Notes: generated by a model from the letters alone, not told the origin. Counted from the stretch's first letter, positions 1 to 8,921 are shown. The stretch is 21,916 nucleotides of DNA from Mesostigma viride (GCA_009746045.1 RPFO01002302.1:1-21916), one strand, 5' to 3'. Translations and numbers: made by a program.

Positions 1-59
1 TAATTAATTAATTAATTAATCATTAATTAATTAATTAATTAATTAATTAATTAATTAAT
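1..59. repeat. TTAA/TAAT simple repeat, left flank
   Basis: Nearly perfect tandem TTAA units with one interruption (a CATT near position 20). They abut the outer end of the left inverted repeat. The right end of the element also meets a short TTAATTAAT-like stretch, so insertion into, or duplication of, an AT-rich target is plausible. The repeat nature hides any exact target-site duplication. Confidence 0.9.
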
Positions 60-186
60 TAAGTAGCTTCCATCATCATTCCGTCATCATTCCGTCATCG
101 CGACTAGGAGAAGTGCACCACCCTTATGCTGGCATCTGCCACCCCTATAGTGACCCTATAGTGACCGCGGCCTAGGATGGGTCTCA

Positions 187-217
187 CCCTAAGCCCTAAA
201 CCCTAAAACCCTAAACC
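187..217 (+). repeat. Telomere-like CCCTAAA repeats in left TIR
   Basis: Four consecutive units read CCCTAAG, CCCTAAA, CCCTAAAA and CCCTAAA, then CC. These are the C-rich strand of plant/green-alga type telomere repeats (TTTAGGG and TTTTAGGG). The same stretch is present in inverted orientation in the right TIR, so it belongs to the element and not to the host flank. Confidence 0.85.
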
Positions 218-472
218 ACTTGCAAAAACAGAAGTGCCCCCCTGCCACCACTGCTCACCAGATTGTGACATTTAGGCTGGCATCTGTCACCACCCCGGCA
301 GTTGTGATGGTGTGTTGGGGGTGTGACAAGGATGGCGAAAAATTGCACGTACTTACTCTTATATAAAGAACGCCCAATTTTTCGCCACCCTGCCACCCCT
401 TGGCGCGGGTCATAGGAGGTGTTTGTCAAGGTGTGAGAGTGATGGCGAAAAATTGCACGTACTTACTCTTAA

Positions 473-488
473 GGGGACCGGACGGTTC
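473..488 (+). repeat. Left TIR of nested transposon
   Basis: GGGGACCGGACGGTTC matches the reverse complement of 3141-3156 at 15 of 16 bases. It begins directly after the TTAA at 469-472. Confidence 0.9.
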
Positions 489-514
489 CGAATTTTTTGG
501 CGCCAAAAAATTCG
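489..514. repeat. 26-bp perfect palindrome beside the transposon's left TIR
   Basis: The sequence is a perfect inverted repeat centred on GGCGCC between 501 and 502, with arms CGAATTTTTTGGC and GCCAAAAAATTCG. It starts one base after the 16-bp TIR, so it is probably a subterminal transposase-binding or hairpin structure. I saw no equivalent perfect palindrome at the right end. Confidence 0.85.
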
Positions 515-2117
515 CGCCGGTACCGAAGGTCATAAATTTCACGTGCACGGTGCGCGCACCCCTTGCGGAAGTGGCCATGGCGACTGCGTTCAGGCGAAAC
601 TACCACACTAGGGCAGGCGAAATGCAAAAATTTTACTCGAATCTAAAAGACGATGAGTTTATGATGTTAGTTTGCGGCGGAAATCAGCTGGTTTACAATA
701 TCGCTGTTGTTTTTTTATGCCATCGGCATGGGGGGTAATCTGAATTTTTTGGTCGCGCGGAATGAAATAGAATTCATGATAGCGGCTGTAAAATCGCGGT
801 TTTGGGGGTTGTTCTGACCGTGAAGCAGGCATTAATATCGGTTGCATCGAATTCTAAACCGAGCTGGTGCTTTTTGCCAGATTTTCGGCCATTATCGGTA
901 AGTAATTGTTCAGACCTGCGCAGTGCGTGTCTGACCTGTCCATGGAATAACGGCTGTTATTGCGCGCCTGGGCGAGGGATTTACGAGGGCGAGTTACAGA
1001 TTTGTCGCGAATGTTATATGCTATCAGTGCCTTCTTCTATGAGCTCATCGTTCGATTTTTTTTTGCGTTCTTTTTGGGCAGTTTCCGCCAGCTAGCTTGC
1101 CGTCGCTTGCCGTTGTGTTGCCGAATACCTGGCAGCTTTAGATTGTTTTCGTTGATGTCGTGATCAGGGCCGCTTCAGTCGCAGCCTATAGCTCGTCGGG
1201 AAGGTATAAGGCATTTCATAAAACGTGTTCTGGCAAGGATGTTGTGCGTATGGACGCTTCTTGTTGTTTGAGAGTGACGCACCCTCTCTTCGCAGGCCGC
1301 AGCGGCATCACAGCGCTCATGCGCTGAAGGGCCGCCAATGGTTTCTTTGCATTTTATCGTGCAGGGATGGAAGTGTTTTAGTGATGATGATGTTGGAGAT
1401 ATTGCATTTGTGTGACTGCATGTAGATAGCTGGCACCAATGGTTGTTTGAGCTTTCCTTTGTTATGATGATGTGACAAGACTACAATGTGCTGAGCCAAC
1501 CATGGTTGACATGCATGACTGCATGCAAGCTATATATACCATGTTCCTACTTGGTTCCTTGCCCTCCATAGTCCCAGTTTGTCATCCATGCCGGGGAGGA
1601 CAGTTTAGGAGGTGTTGTTGAGCTGATTAGCTTGGTTGGCATCAACCTTACACTCTAACCTGGGAGAAACATAGGAAATGCTGCTTAGGCATGTTAGGGC
1701 TACCATCGTCAAGGCTATGAACATATTTACAAGGCTGGCCATGCTGGAGGGATGATGAACACATATGAGGTGCGTGGCCACCCCTTTGTACATTGTAAAC
1801 ATACTCAGCATGGTTTTGGTGCATGTTGGATGGCATATGAAGTGGCACTGTGGGGTTACTAACTTACTGAGTGGTCCTTAGCGCCTTGTCAGGTGGTCAT
1901 ATAGGAAACCCATCAACTTGAGTAGTTATTGTCACAATGACCCCCACGTTGAGCATGCGTTGCCGTCAGCGTGCAAGAGTTAATCATGTGTGCTTTGGTC
2001 AGTTTGCAGATGTCTTTGATGAAGAAGGAGGTGCTAGTGTGGCTGAATGGTTACTATAATTTCCTTGTAGTGTCTACATGGGTGGCCGTCTTGGAATGGT
2101 TGTAACTTGGGCAGTTC
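515..2117. other. Transposon interior without recognisable gene
   Basis: Only short unrelated open frames are present. From about 1500 on the sequence is more AT-rich, with ATGCATG/TATATA-like stretches, and reads like eukaryotic noncoding or spliced sequence. I tried reading 1570-2060 on both strands for transposase motifs and recognised none. Confidence 0.5.
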
Positions 2118-2629
2118 TTGGCAGAACGTCGTCAAACCTTGAACATAGGAGGTACCATATGTGCAGAGGATGGTAGTATGTGGTTGGGCATCACGGTCAC
2201 ACCGGCTGTGGAGGAGCAGCTGGCCTCCCTCAAGCTGGAGAGGGCACGCCAGCAGGCCAAGAAGAGGGACCCAAACTGGCGCAGGCTGCGCAAGAAGAAA
2301 AAAACTGAGGCCCAGGGGGGCAAGTGGAAGGATAACAAGGCCGGTGGGGAGTATGAGCATGGCAGTGGCTATGCCATCTACGGGCAGCCCGTGGCTGGAC
2401 AGGAAGGGGGGGGGAATCCAGTGACAGTGGCAGTGACAGTGTGCTCTGCACGGTGTGTGGCGGTGCAGAGCACAAGAAGGTGAACCCCTTTCTCTTGTGT
2501 TCCAACCAGGATCCGGGCGACCATGGGGGCCACATGTTGTGCTTGGGTTTCACGCTGTCCACCGTGCCTGGTGATCCCTGGTTTTGTGCAGCATGTGATG
2601 ACACGGGGGCCAACAGTGTGCTTGATTGA
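2118..2629 (+). pseudogene. PHD-finger-like protein fragment inside the nested transposon
   Basis: Two frames join across a run of nine G at 2406-2414. The first (2118-2405) has no ATG at its start and encodes a basic, lysine/arginine-rich stretch. The second encodes an acidic serine/aspartate linker (SSDSGSDS), then CTVC, LLCSN, HMLC and FCAAC, and ends with a stop at 2629. That order (Cys-x2-Cys, Cys, His-x2-Cys, Cys-x2-Cys) resembles a PHD finger. The zinc pattern is incomplete because only one Cys is visible in the second ligand pair. It may be the cysteine-rich end of a decayed transposase or a captured host gene piece. The G run could be an indel or could be removed by splicing. Confidence 0.45.
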
Positions 2630-3140
2630 CAGTTTTTCCAGTTTTTTCCAAGTCCTGAAATGGGCTATAACCATGATCATATATGTGTTATACTGGTCAG
2701 ATTGAGCTGAAAATTTGTCAGTGTACATTTCCCACCATCTAATATTTGATTTTAACCCCACTGGCCATATAACATGTGTTATTGATTTTATTTATTTTTT
2801 TATGTGCTAAAAAAGACCCTTTTTAGGTCAAAATTTAACACCTACTAGTTTGAAGTACCATTTTTGGGACCCAACTAGCCAGGTTTTTTGTAAACAGTGG
2901 GAACTTAAAGAAAATATCATGGATGATTGAATTTGGTCTTGCCATGCACCTAGGCACTAGGTGCCATGGACCCTATGGTTTAGCGTATTATGCTGGCATC
3001 CGGTGTATAGCCAGGGGTCATGAACCCTACAGGTGGGGGGATGCATGCCCAAACATGTTGTTTTGATGCCCCAAACTCAAATCTGGACATATCATGTGCA
3101 ATTACAATGTTATTACATGAGTTCACTTTTGGGGTGGTTA
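2630..3140. other. AT-rich right part of nested transposon, no gene seen
   Basis: AT-rich sequence without a convincing open frame on either strand and with no internal repeat that I could recognise. Confidence 0.5.
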
Positions 3141-3156
3141 GAACTGTCCGGTCCCC
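3141..3156 (-). repeat. Right TIR of nested transposon
   Basis: GAACTGTCCGGTCCCC is the inverted partner of 473-488 with one mismatch. It is followed immediately by the TTAA duplication at 3157-3160, and the TIR unit then resumes. Confidence 0.9.
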
Positions 3157-3662
3157 TTAAGAAAAGAACGCCCAATTTTTCGCCACCCTGCCACCCCTTG
3201 GCGCGGGGTATAGGAGGTGTTTGTCAAGGTGTGAGAGTGATGGCGAAAAATTGCACGTACTTACTCTTAAGAAAAGAACGCCCAATTTTTCGCCACCCTG
3301 CCACCCCTTGGCGCGGGTCATAGGAGGTGTTTGTCAAGGTGTGAGAGTGATGGCGAAAAATTGCACGTACTTACTCTTAAGAAAAGAACGCCCAATTTTT
3401 CGCCACCCTGCCACCCCTTGGCGCGGGTATAGGAGGTGTTTGTCAAGGTGTGAGAGTGATGGCGAAAAATTGCACGTACTTACTCTTAAGAAAAGAACGC
3501 CCAATTTTTCGCCACCTTCCCCCACTGGCCGGCGCTGAGGTGGCGTGGGTTGTTGGATGTGGCGAAAAATTGCACGTACTTACTCTTAAGAAAAGACCGC
3601 CCAATTTTTCGCCATGGCCTCGCAGGGTGAGGGAGCCGGCGAGGGCCGCGCGGCGGGGTGTG

Positions 3663-3939
3663 CAGAGTGTTATTTTATTATCTGTGTAATCTGGAAACTC
3701 AGACGACCTATGCAAGAATCCCACACGACCTGTGTCGATGCATAAGAGGTTTACTCTGGATTTTTAACCTGCAGTTAGAACTGCAATTCGAGACGAAATG
3801 AAAATTGTTTTCAGCATATATTGACGCGTTTTATACTGCATAAACGAATTCATTAAAAAATATAACACGTTTACATTCGTTATCAGCTCGACAAGAGCGA
3901 AAATGGCAAGCTCGTTGCCGTCGTCAACAAGACGACAAT
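3663..3939. other. Unique noncoding stretch between left TIR and first gene
   Basis: AT-rich sequence just inside the TIR and downstream of the leftward gene block. Open frames here are antisense or out-of-frame shadows. No hairpin terminator is obvious. Confidence 0.5.
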
Positions 3940-4470
3940 CTACTCCTTGTCCTTGGAGTGTCCAGTCAGGCTCTTCACGTACGAGGCGGAGTTCTTCTTG
4001 TCGCCATGGCCGTGGGAGCTTGACGCTCCCTCGCGGCTCCTCTTCCTGCCATTGGAAGTGGCGGTCTTTGCGTCCTCGAAACCCTTCTTTACCTCCTCCC
4101 ATGCCCTGTAGAGCGCAATGGGGGAAATGCCTGGCTGGCGCTTGGACTTGGAGAAGCCATTGAGGAAATCGTCAACCATCTTAACGCACCCGTCGGCTTG
4201 GTCGAGGCGAATCCACTCGCAGCGGTCCTCGACCTTCCTCGGCTTTGCCGCATTCTTCTCGTAGACCCACTCGACGCAAATTTTTGGCGTCTTGCGGTCG
4301 ACATCGTCATATCCGGCGTCGTGAATCTTGAAGACCTCGCAGGTAGGTCCGGTGCCTCCAACAGCACCTTCGTTTCCGGAAAGAAGGGAGACCTTGTGCG
4401 TCAGGTGTGCGAGCTGGTCAGATATCTTTGTCTGGCCGTCCTCGAGACCATCGAGGATTTTTCCAAGCAT
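3940..4470 (-). CDS. Hypothetical coiled-coil protein with basic, serine-rich tail
   Basis: I do not recognise this 176-residue protein. The N-terminal 30 residues (MLGKILDGLEDGQ...) look like an amphipathic helix or coiled coil. The middle is a compact mixed region rich in W, E and K. The last 40 residues are lysine/arginine/serine-rich (GRKRSREG...), like a nuclear-localisation or nucleic-acid-binding tail. It is the last gene of the leftward block. An upstream ATG at 4510 in a good GCCATGG context lies one base out of frame. If one G of the GGG at about 4490 is an extra base, the helix would continue naturally from that ATG, so the true start may be there. A stop lies upstream of the present frame. 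Confidence 0.6.
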   Translation of the reverse strand: MLGKILDGLEDGQTKISDQLAHLTHKVSLLSGNEGAVGGTGPTCEVFKIHDAGYDDVDRKTPKICVEWVYEKNAAKPRKVEDRCEWIRLDQADGCVKMVDDFLNGFSKSKRQPGISPIALYRAWEEVKKGFEDAKTATSNGRKRSREGASSSHGHGDKKNSASYVKSLTGHSKDKE

Positions 4471-4659
4471 TGCCAGCCTTCTCGCAAGGCCCTGCGTTTC
4501 GGGAAGCCATGGCTACCGGCAGAGAGCTTGCAACGTGAGATGCGTGACTTGCACGTGATTTTGCCTATTTGTGCACAATGTGCCAAGGTCCGTTACGTCT
4601 GCTGGCACGGCCTGGACAGGACGCGAAGGTGGCTGGACTTGTACAAGTGTCGAACTTGG

Positions 4660-4863
4660 CTAAATTTCGGAGCGATGCAAGTCTAAGGTGGCCTCTACCA
4701 CGTGGCGAGTTCTGGGACGTGAATTTAGGTAAAAAGACTCGTAAGCGTGCGAGTAATCAACTGGGTCACTTGTCAAGCGCCTGAACGAAGATTCTAGAGT
4801 GTCCACGAGAGTGAATTTTCCGAAGCAACCACCCATATATGATGCGCAGAAATTACTTGCCAT
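4660..4863 (-). CDS. Small hypothetical protein, possible lipid-modified N-terminus
   Basis: This is a 67-residue open frame. Its ATG overlaps the stop of the preceding gene by 11 bases (ATGGCAAGTAA), the same overlap length seen between the genes at 9278 and 9268. That is the main reason to take it as real. Residue 10 is a second methionine followed by GGCFGKF. If that were the start, Gly2 and Cys4 would make a candidate myristoylation/palmitoylation site. No homology was recognised, and it could still be a chance frame in a region of about 340 bp. Confidence 0.35.
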   Translation of the reverse strand: MASNFCASYMGGCFGKFTLVDTLESSFRRLTSDPVDYSHAYESFYLNSRPRTRHVVEATLDLHRSEI

Positions 4864-5364
4864 GACATTTGCATTTATTAAAACCTCGCACCCTCTCAAA
4901 TTGTAACACGCAGACGAAAGAATCGTATGCAGCAACGTTTTGATATTCCGTGTCTCCTACGTCCCTATCTATGTGGGCCAACCTTATCTCCAGAATGCCC
5001 CCGTTCCTAAAGAGATGTGGATTCCTCAAATTGAAATATGCGTGATCATTGATCAAAGAATAGTCGAAAGTGGTCGTTGTTGCTGTTGCTTTTTTGCATA
5101 TTTCTGATCCCAACACAACCCCCTGGTCCAAATTGTGCTCACCACCCAAGAAACTGGGGGATACCAAGCCAATGAGCACGTGAGGGGGGTGCTTTCGATT
5201 CCTGCAATGGACGCAAAGTGAAGCCCGCCTCTCCAATCCCCGTCAATGATGGGAGCACTTGGATCTGGTTTAATTTTAAAACGAAATGCCGCATTGTCAA
5301 CGTCACTGTCACTCGATGAAGCCTCGCTGTCAAGTACTATCTGGTAATAATTTGGATAGTCCAT
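4853..5364 (-). CDS. PLV-type minor virion protein candidate (frameshifted)
   Basis: The protein is about 170 residues in two frames. It starts MDYPNYYQIVLDSE at 5364 and changes frame in a six-C run (5184-5189 on the plus strand). It ends in KCKCHGK at 4853. The N-terminal part, with FRFKIKPD followed by IDGDWRGGL, has the pattern 'extended-strand, (L/I)xGxW, xGL' common near the start of capsid-associated proteins of polinton-like elements. The end, ILEIRL...VLQFER, echoes the C-terminal strands of the penton-like protein at 9268-10130. A missing base in the C run is the simplest explanation. Minus-one slippage on the C run is the alternative. It lies 38 bp after the fibre gene. Virion role is inference. 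Confidence 0.55.
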
Positions 5365-5402
5365 TGCTTACATGATATGGATAGATATTTAGTTATAGAG
5401 GC

Positions 5403-7380
5403 CTATGCTGGAGGAGTTAACGGTGCCCCCCACTTGGCTGCGAGGTAGCCGCGTATCACCTCAAGCTCCGCTGACGTTTTGGCGGTGTTGTAGATAAGGA
5501 TCTCGCCAATCCACCCATCAAAAGCACGACTCGCGTTGGACGTGTCTCCTCCAATAGAGATTCCCTGAACCAAGTGTAGGGTCCGATCCCACTCTGTCAT
5601 AGCCGGGTCGTCCGTCGAAGCGGGTGAGAAAGGCGTTTGTACTGCTGTTGCATGAAAGCGCCAGACGTGTGCCTTGTTGTCAAAGAACTGAGCCCTGGTG
5701 CTCACGGTTTCGTATACAGAACCGGGAGCGAATAGGATAACGATCTGTGCCTGTGACTGATAAGACATGAGATAACAATTGCCGTTCGACGATCCAAGCA
5801 TATAACCTCTAATACCCGTAAAACTCCCTATTTCTGGATACGTTGCAGTCGTTAGCTGTTTGGCGACTAGAAAAACACTCGCACTTACCCCGACCGCGTT
5901 CCAGAAATTGTTCACGGACTCCAACAAGCCAGACCGCGAGTTAATAAAACGGAGGGACCGTTTCGAGTTCAGCTCCGCCGTATCCAGTGTCGGGCACTTG
6001 GCGGAAGTTGCCTGCGTCACGTGGTACCCGTTCGGCCCCTTGTCGTTCACGCGCATCACGTTCCCACCTGTCGTGTTTTGCTGGGTTGTGCCCGACGTGT
6101 CGCTGAACACCGTGGCGCTGTCGGACGGATCGTACCACGCGAACAGATTGGGGTCTGTTGCGGGGTTGTAAACTGGCGTATACGTAAAAGTAAGCGGTTA
6201 GACGCCGAGTTCCCATGGCCCGACACGGAGTCTGTCGCCGCGTTGGCACCCACGCTGACGGTCGTCAATGTGTTCGAGGTTCCTGACACGTCGAACGTGT
6301 AAAACGCCGCGTTTACCTGCACCAAGTTGGACGCCGTCCCGTTGGTAACGACGATGTCCCCGAGCGCAAAACCAGTGACTGACCGGCTGAAGGTAGCCGT
6401 CACGCCGACTGGGCTCGCGGACGGTGTTGCCCCGGCCGAAGTCGCGAGGGTGACGGTAGGCGGCGGGGAGTAGGTGAACGCGACCGTGTTGGACTCGGCG
6501 TTTGTGACCCCGAATTCGCCTACCGTCGTGCCATCGACCACCCTCACGGTCGTCTGGGAGTATGGAGTGGTCGGTGTCACTGCGAACTGGTATGATGCCC
6601 CGGTACCGGTTACCGACGACGCTGTTCCGTTGTTCACGTAGATGTCCCAGCTACCAAACCCGTCACGGGCTTGTCAAATGTGACATCCATTGTGACGGGG
6701 CTTGTGGTTGGATACGTCCCTGCAGCTGTAGATAGAGCGACCGTGATAGGTGGAGGGCTCAGTGTGAATGTTAGAGTATTGGATGCGTCGTTTCCACCGT
6801 CCACCACATCCACTCCCACGCTAACAGTGGTGGGGGTGTATGCCGTGACGGGAGTGACCGAGAATGTATAAGATGAACCACTGCCTGTCAACGAGGAAGC
6901 GGTCCCATTGGTAACTACTATGTCGTCTATGGAAAAACCAGCTATGGACTTACTGAAAGTGGCAGCCACTGCGATAGGGCTCGCAGTAGGATTAGCGCCT
7001 GCCGTTGTAGCAAGTGTGACGGTGGTGGAAGGAGGGGTGTAGGTAAATGATAACAGGTTGGATTCGTCGTTATATGCCCCAGAAACCCCTGTTACCTTAT
7101 TTTCTTTCACGGAAACCGTGGTTGGGATCGAACCTGTGATATTTGTTATATCAAAAAAATACGTCGCCGGTGCACCTAAAAAGAGGTCGACTGCCGTTCC
7201 GTTTGTCACGTCAATGTCTGATAGATCAAAACCAGTGACGTCTTCATTAAATGTCGCCATCACGAAAACGGGGACATTCGATGGTGTAAGGTCCACTGTT
7301 GATAACCCAACCGTGACCGAGGTACTAGGAACGCGTCGTTTATATAAAAGAGCGGGGCATATACCACTATCCAGCAACAT
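5403..7380 (-). CDS. Adhesin-like fibre: four Ig-like repeats plus LamG/ConA-like domain (two frameshifts)
   Basis: About 659 residues are read across three frames. Four repeats of about 95 residues each have the pattern VTLATSAGA..PSASPV..TATFSxxVTGFxxxDIVVTNGTAS...SNxLTFTYTP. This is a bacterial-adhesin kind of Ig-like domain. The C-terminal ~230 residues start LFAWYDPSDSATVF and end ILIYNTAKTSAELEVIRGYLAAKWG-like, typical of laminin-G/concanavalin-A-like jelly-roll domains. Frames change at about 6655-6660 (a T run, one base short) and about 6190-6198 (one base short), and the repeat pattern continues across both. It is probably a receptor-binding fibre on the virion. The N-terminus may be longer, since the first repeat starts right after a short MLLDSGICP leader that overlaps a TATATAA stretch. 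Confidence 0.75.
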
Positions 7381-7399
7381 TTGTATAGACTAATCGTCG

Positions 7400-7570
7400 T
7401 TATTTTTTTTGGTTTGGTAGCGGATACTTGAAGGTGGGGAGAAGGGGCAATGCTCGTCTAGCTGGCATTGTCATGGACAGACCAGAATCTGCCATTTCAG
7501 GAATGTCAAAAATCAACTTCAACCTGTTAAACGGATTAGCTGTGATGCTAGGGTCTCGAAAGTAGTCCAT
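7400..7570 (-). CDS. Small conserved-looking protein downstream of the capsid gene (56 aa)
   Basis: The open frame encodes MDYFRDPSIT at the start and ends in PNQKK. It lies between the capsid gene (ending 7599) and the fibre gene. An AATATATA stretch lies 18-25 bp upstream of its ATG, right after the capsid stop. A short out-of-frame ATG at 7580 ends after ten codons. It has a proline/arginine-rich second half and no membrane segment. I do not recognise it. Position and tight packing suggest a small virion or assembly protein. Confidence 0.5.
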   Translation of the reverse strand: MDYFRDPSITANPFNRLKLIFDIPEMADSGLSMTMPARRALPLLPTFKYPLPNQKK

Positions 7571-7598
7571 CGTTTGTCATTACACACGTATATATTTT

Positions 7599-8906
7599 TT
7601 AGAGGTACACGGCTGCCTGCCTGCCTGCAGCGATGTCCATCTTTGATTCGCATTCCGTGAAGATGTAGGAAATGCAGTCCGTTGCTCCCTTCTCGACTCG
7701 CAGCGTGACCACCGATGCCGTGCCACGAAGGTCAAGGCCGCTCATGTACTCTGGACCGGCACACGGCATATTAAGGTGACACGCCATCGTGAAGTTGTTG
7801 TTTAGCCACGTGGTAGGAGTCATGCCCTCCCGGACACAGGACAAGACATTCCCCTGGTCACCGAACGCGGACAACAGATTGATCCACGCCTCGGTTGCGT
7901 TCGTACGGTATCCAGGCGCTAGGTTGGATCCGTTGATGTCGTATTGGTAGGAAGTCATACCATCCGCGATGTGATTGAACATCGTATTGCCAGATGCGTT
8001 GGTCACGTCCGCGCCGGCAGCAACCTGAATCGCCAGGAGTTTGCTGGCGGACGCGGAAGACAGCGACGCCTTGATGGCATAGGGAGTGCGAGTCCCGAGC
8101 GACTGTTTGGTGGACTGCCACGTCCGCCACTTGAAGGAGAGAGTTCCACCCTCGGCAAGCCTGGACGAGAAAATCTGGCCCACGATATCTTCTTGGAACC
8201 TGTACGTGTCGATGCTAAAGTGGATGTTGCTCAGTTCGAAACCAACCCCCGTTCCTGCGTCAACGGCCACGATGCCACCAGCAGCAGCTGCTTGCGCCAC
8301 GCTAGGAAGCATCACCCCTCCGTCCATGAGTGTGATTCGGATCTCGATGGGGGGGAAGAGACTCAGATCCACGATCCGAGGCTCGCCACTCAGGAATCCC
8401 AAAAAGTGGTCAATGACGCCGTCCACTGCGGTGTTTGCCTTCACGTTGTTTGTGAGAGCGCCAGCCGCATCAGCAATGACGATGTTGTTATTCTTCGACC
8501 AACCAGCGGGAGCCTGCGCGAGATTGTACTCGACACCGCCGTGCACCGAGAGCAGCGTATGGAACAGCTGGGAGTAGTCGTTGATGCTGTCGACGGTCTG
8601 ACCTCCTGCCAGTACCTCGAGGCGCCTGATGATGGAGGACGTGTACGCGGGGAACTTTGCGAACCCCGCCGTGGTCGTGGGGGTCCCCGTGAAAAACATT
8701 GCGAAGGAGTGCAAGTCCACGAACCCGGACGTGGGGAGGCGGACCGCGACCACAGACCCTTGTTTGATGCCGTCGCTTGCTGAGAGGGTGCTGAGATGGA
8801 CTCGTTGAGTCGTGTGCTGACCCAGCGCCTTCACGAGGTATTGCATGGACTTGGGGATAGCGCGCGAGTACCAGGAATTGTCCGAAGCCATAGATTGTGT
8901 ATACAT
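7599..8906 (-). CDS. MCP: Major capsid protein, PLV double jelly-roll type
   Basis: This intact 435-residue protein would form the pseudo-hexameric capsomers. The N-terminal third has the PLV capsid pattern: VVAVRLPTSGFVDLHSFAMFF, then FPAYTSSIIRRLEVLAGGQ, then INDYSQLFHTLLS. A second hydrophobic beta-rich half begins near residue 190 (IVDLSLFPPIEIRITL) and ends in beta-strands (SVVTLRVEKGATDCISYIF). Length suits the short PLV/virophage capsid class. The start may be the first ATG (8906, MYTQS) or the second at 8891 (MASDNSW), which I find slightly more natural. AAAAATATC lies 20-30 bp upstream. It sits within the structural block beside the penton-like and small virion candidates. A long antisense open frame across it is a shadow. 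Confidence 0.88.
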   Translation of the reverse strand: MYTQSMASDNSWYSRAIPKSMQYLVKALGQHTTQRVHLSTLSASDGIKQGSVVAVRLPTSGFVDLHSFAMFFTGTPTTTAGFAKFPAYTSSIIRRLEVLAGGQTVDSINDYSQLFHTLLSVHGGVEYNLAQAPAGWSKNNNIVIADAAGALTNNVKANTAVDGVIDHFLGFLSGEPRIVDLSLFPPIEIRITLMDGGVMLPSVAQAAAAGGIVAVDAGTGVGFELSNIHFSIDTYRFQEDIVGQIFSSRLAEGGTLSFKWRTWQSTKQSLGTRTPYAIKASLSSASASKLLAIQVAAGADVTNASGNTMFNHIADGMTSYQYDINGSNLAPGYRTNATEAWINLLSAFGDQGNVLSCVREGMTPTTWLNNNFTMACHLNMPCAGPEYMSGLDLRGTASVVTLRVEKGATDCISYIFTECESKMDIAAGRQAAVYL

Positions 8907-8921
8907 TCGAATGAGATATTT

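Larger units (their letters stand above)
473..3156. mobile_element. Nested non-autonomous DNA transposon with TTAA target duplication
   Basis: The element is bounded by 16-bp inverted repeats, GGGGACCGGACGGTTC and its reverse complement with one mismatch. It is flanked on both sides by TTAA (469-472 and 3157-3160). The intact neighbouring TIR units have a single TTAA at the equivalent position, so the empty site can be read directly. TTAA duplications are the hallmark of piggyBac and also occur in Kolobok elements. No transposase is recognisable, so the superfamily stays open. The insert is 2684 bp and contains a 26-bp palindrome near its left end and a PHD-finger-like coding fragment. Confidence 0.9.
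333..3614 (+). repeat. Left array of ~110-bp hairpin units (6 copies, interrupted)
   Basis: Each unit contains TGGCGAAAAATTG, a 29-bp spacer, then CAATTTTTCGCCA, which is a 13-bp perfect inverted repeat (for example 3241-3253 with 3283-3295). Units start every 110, 110, 109 and 100 bp from 3161 on. The outermost unit has TTATATAAAGAACG in the spacer. The inner ones have TTAAGAAAAGAACG or GACCG. The transposon at 473-3156 sits in the TTAA of the second unit. The copies could bind a replication or recombination protein, but no function is shown. Confidence 0.88.
60..3662 (+). repeat. Left terminal inverted repeat (interrupted by a transposon)
   Basis: This matches the reverse complement of 21030-21831 almost base for base, with a few single-base indels such as six versus five C at about 236-241. 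It is split at the TTAA at 469-472 by a 2684-bp insertion. Without the insertion and one TTAA it is about 915 bp, roughly one repeat unit longer than the right copy. From the outside in it holds short ATCATTCCGTC direct repeats, a CTATAGTGACC doublet, a telomere-like stretch and the hairpin-unit array. Identity ends at GGGGTGTG (3655-3662). Confidence 0.93.

Noticed and set aside
187-217. A true chromosome end or telomere
   Set aside because: Only about 31 bases with irregular units, internal to the TIR, mirrored at the other end, and flanked outward by more TIR sequence.
400-738. 112-codon frame spanning the TIR-transposon junction
   Set aside because: It crosses the insertion boundary at 469-473, so it is a by-product of the insertion and not a gene.
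333-3614. Tyrosine-recombinase core sites made by the 13-bp inverted arms
   Set aside because: Known core sites have 6-8 bp between arms, and here the spacer is 29 bp. Accessory binding remains possible, but a crossover site is not supported.
3161-3620. Regular repeats resembling a CRISPR array
   Set aside because: The ~110-bp units are near-identical throughout, without unique spacers. They occur inverted at both element ends and contain hairpins, so they are TIR subrepeats.
4198-4686. 162-codon plus-strand frame
   Set aside because: It is mostly antisense to the 3940-4470 gene, runs against the direction of the whole block, and has no protein-like features in its unique part.
7944-8783. 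Long (279-codon) open frame antisense to the capsid gene
   Set aside because: It lies fully inside the well-supported major capsid gene on the other strand and shows no recognisable domain. It is an expected shadow.
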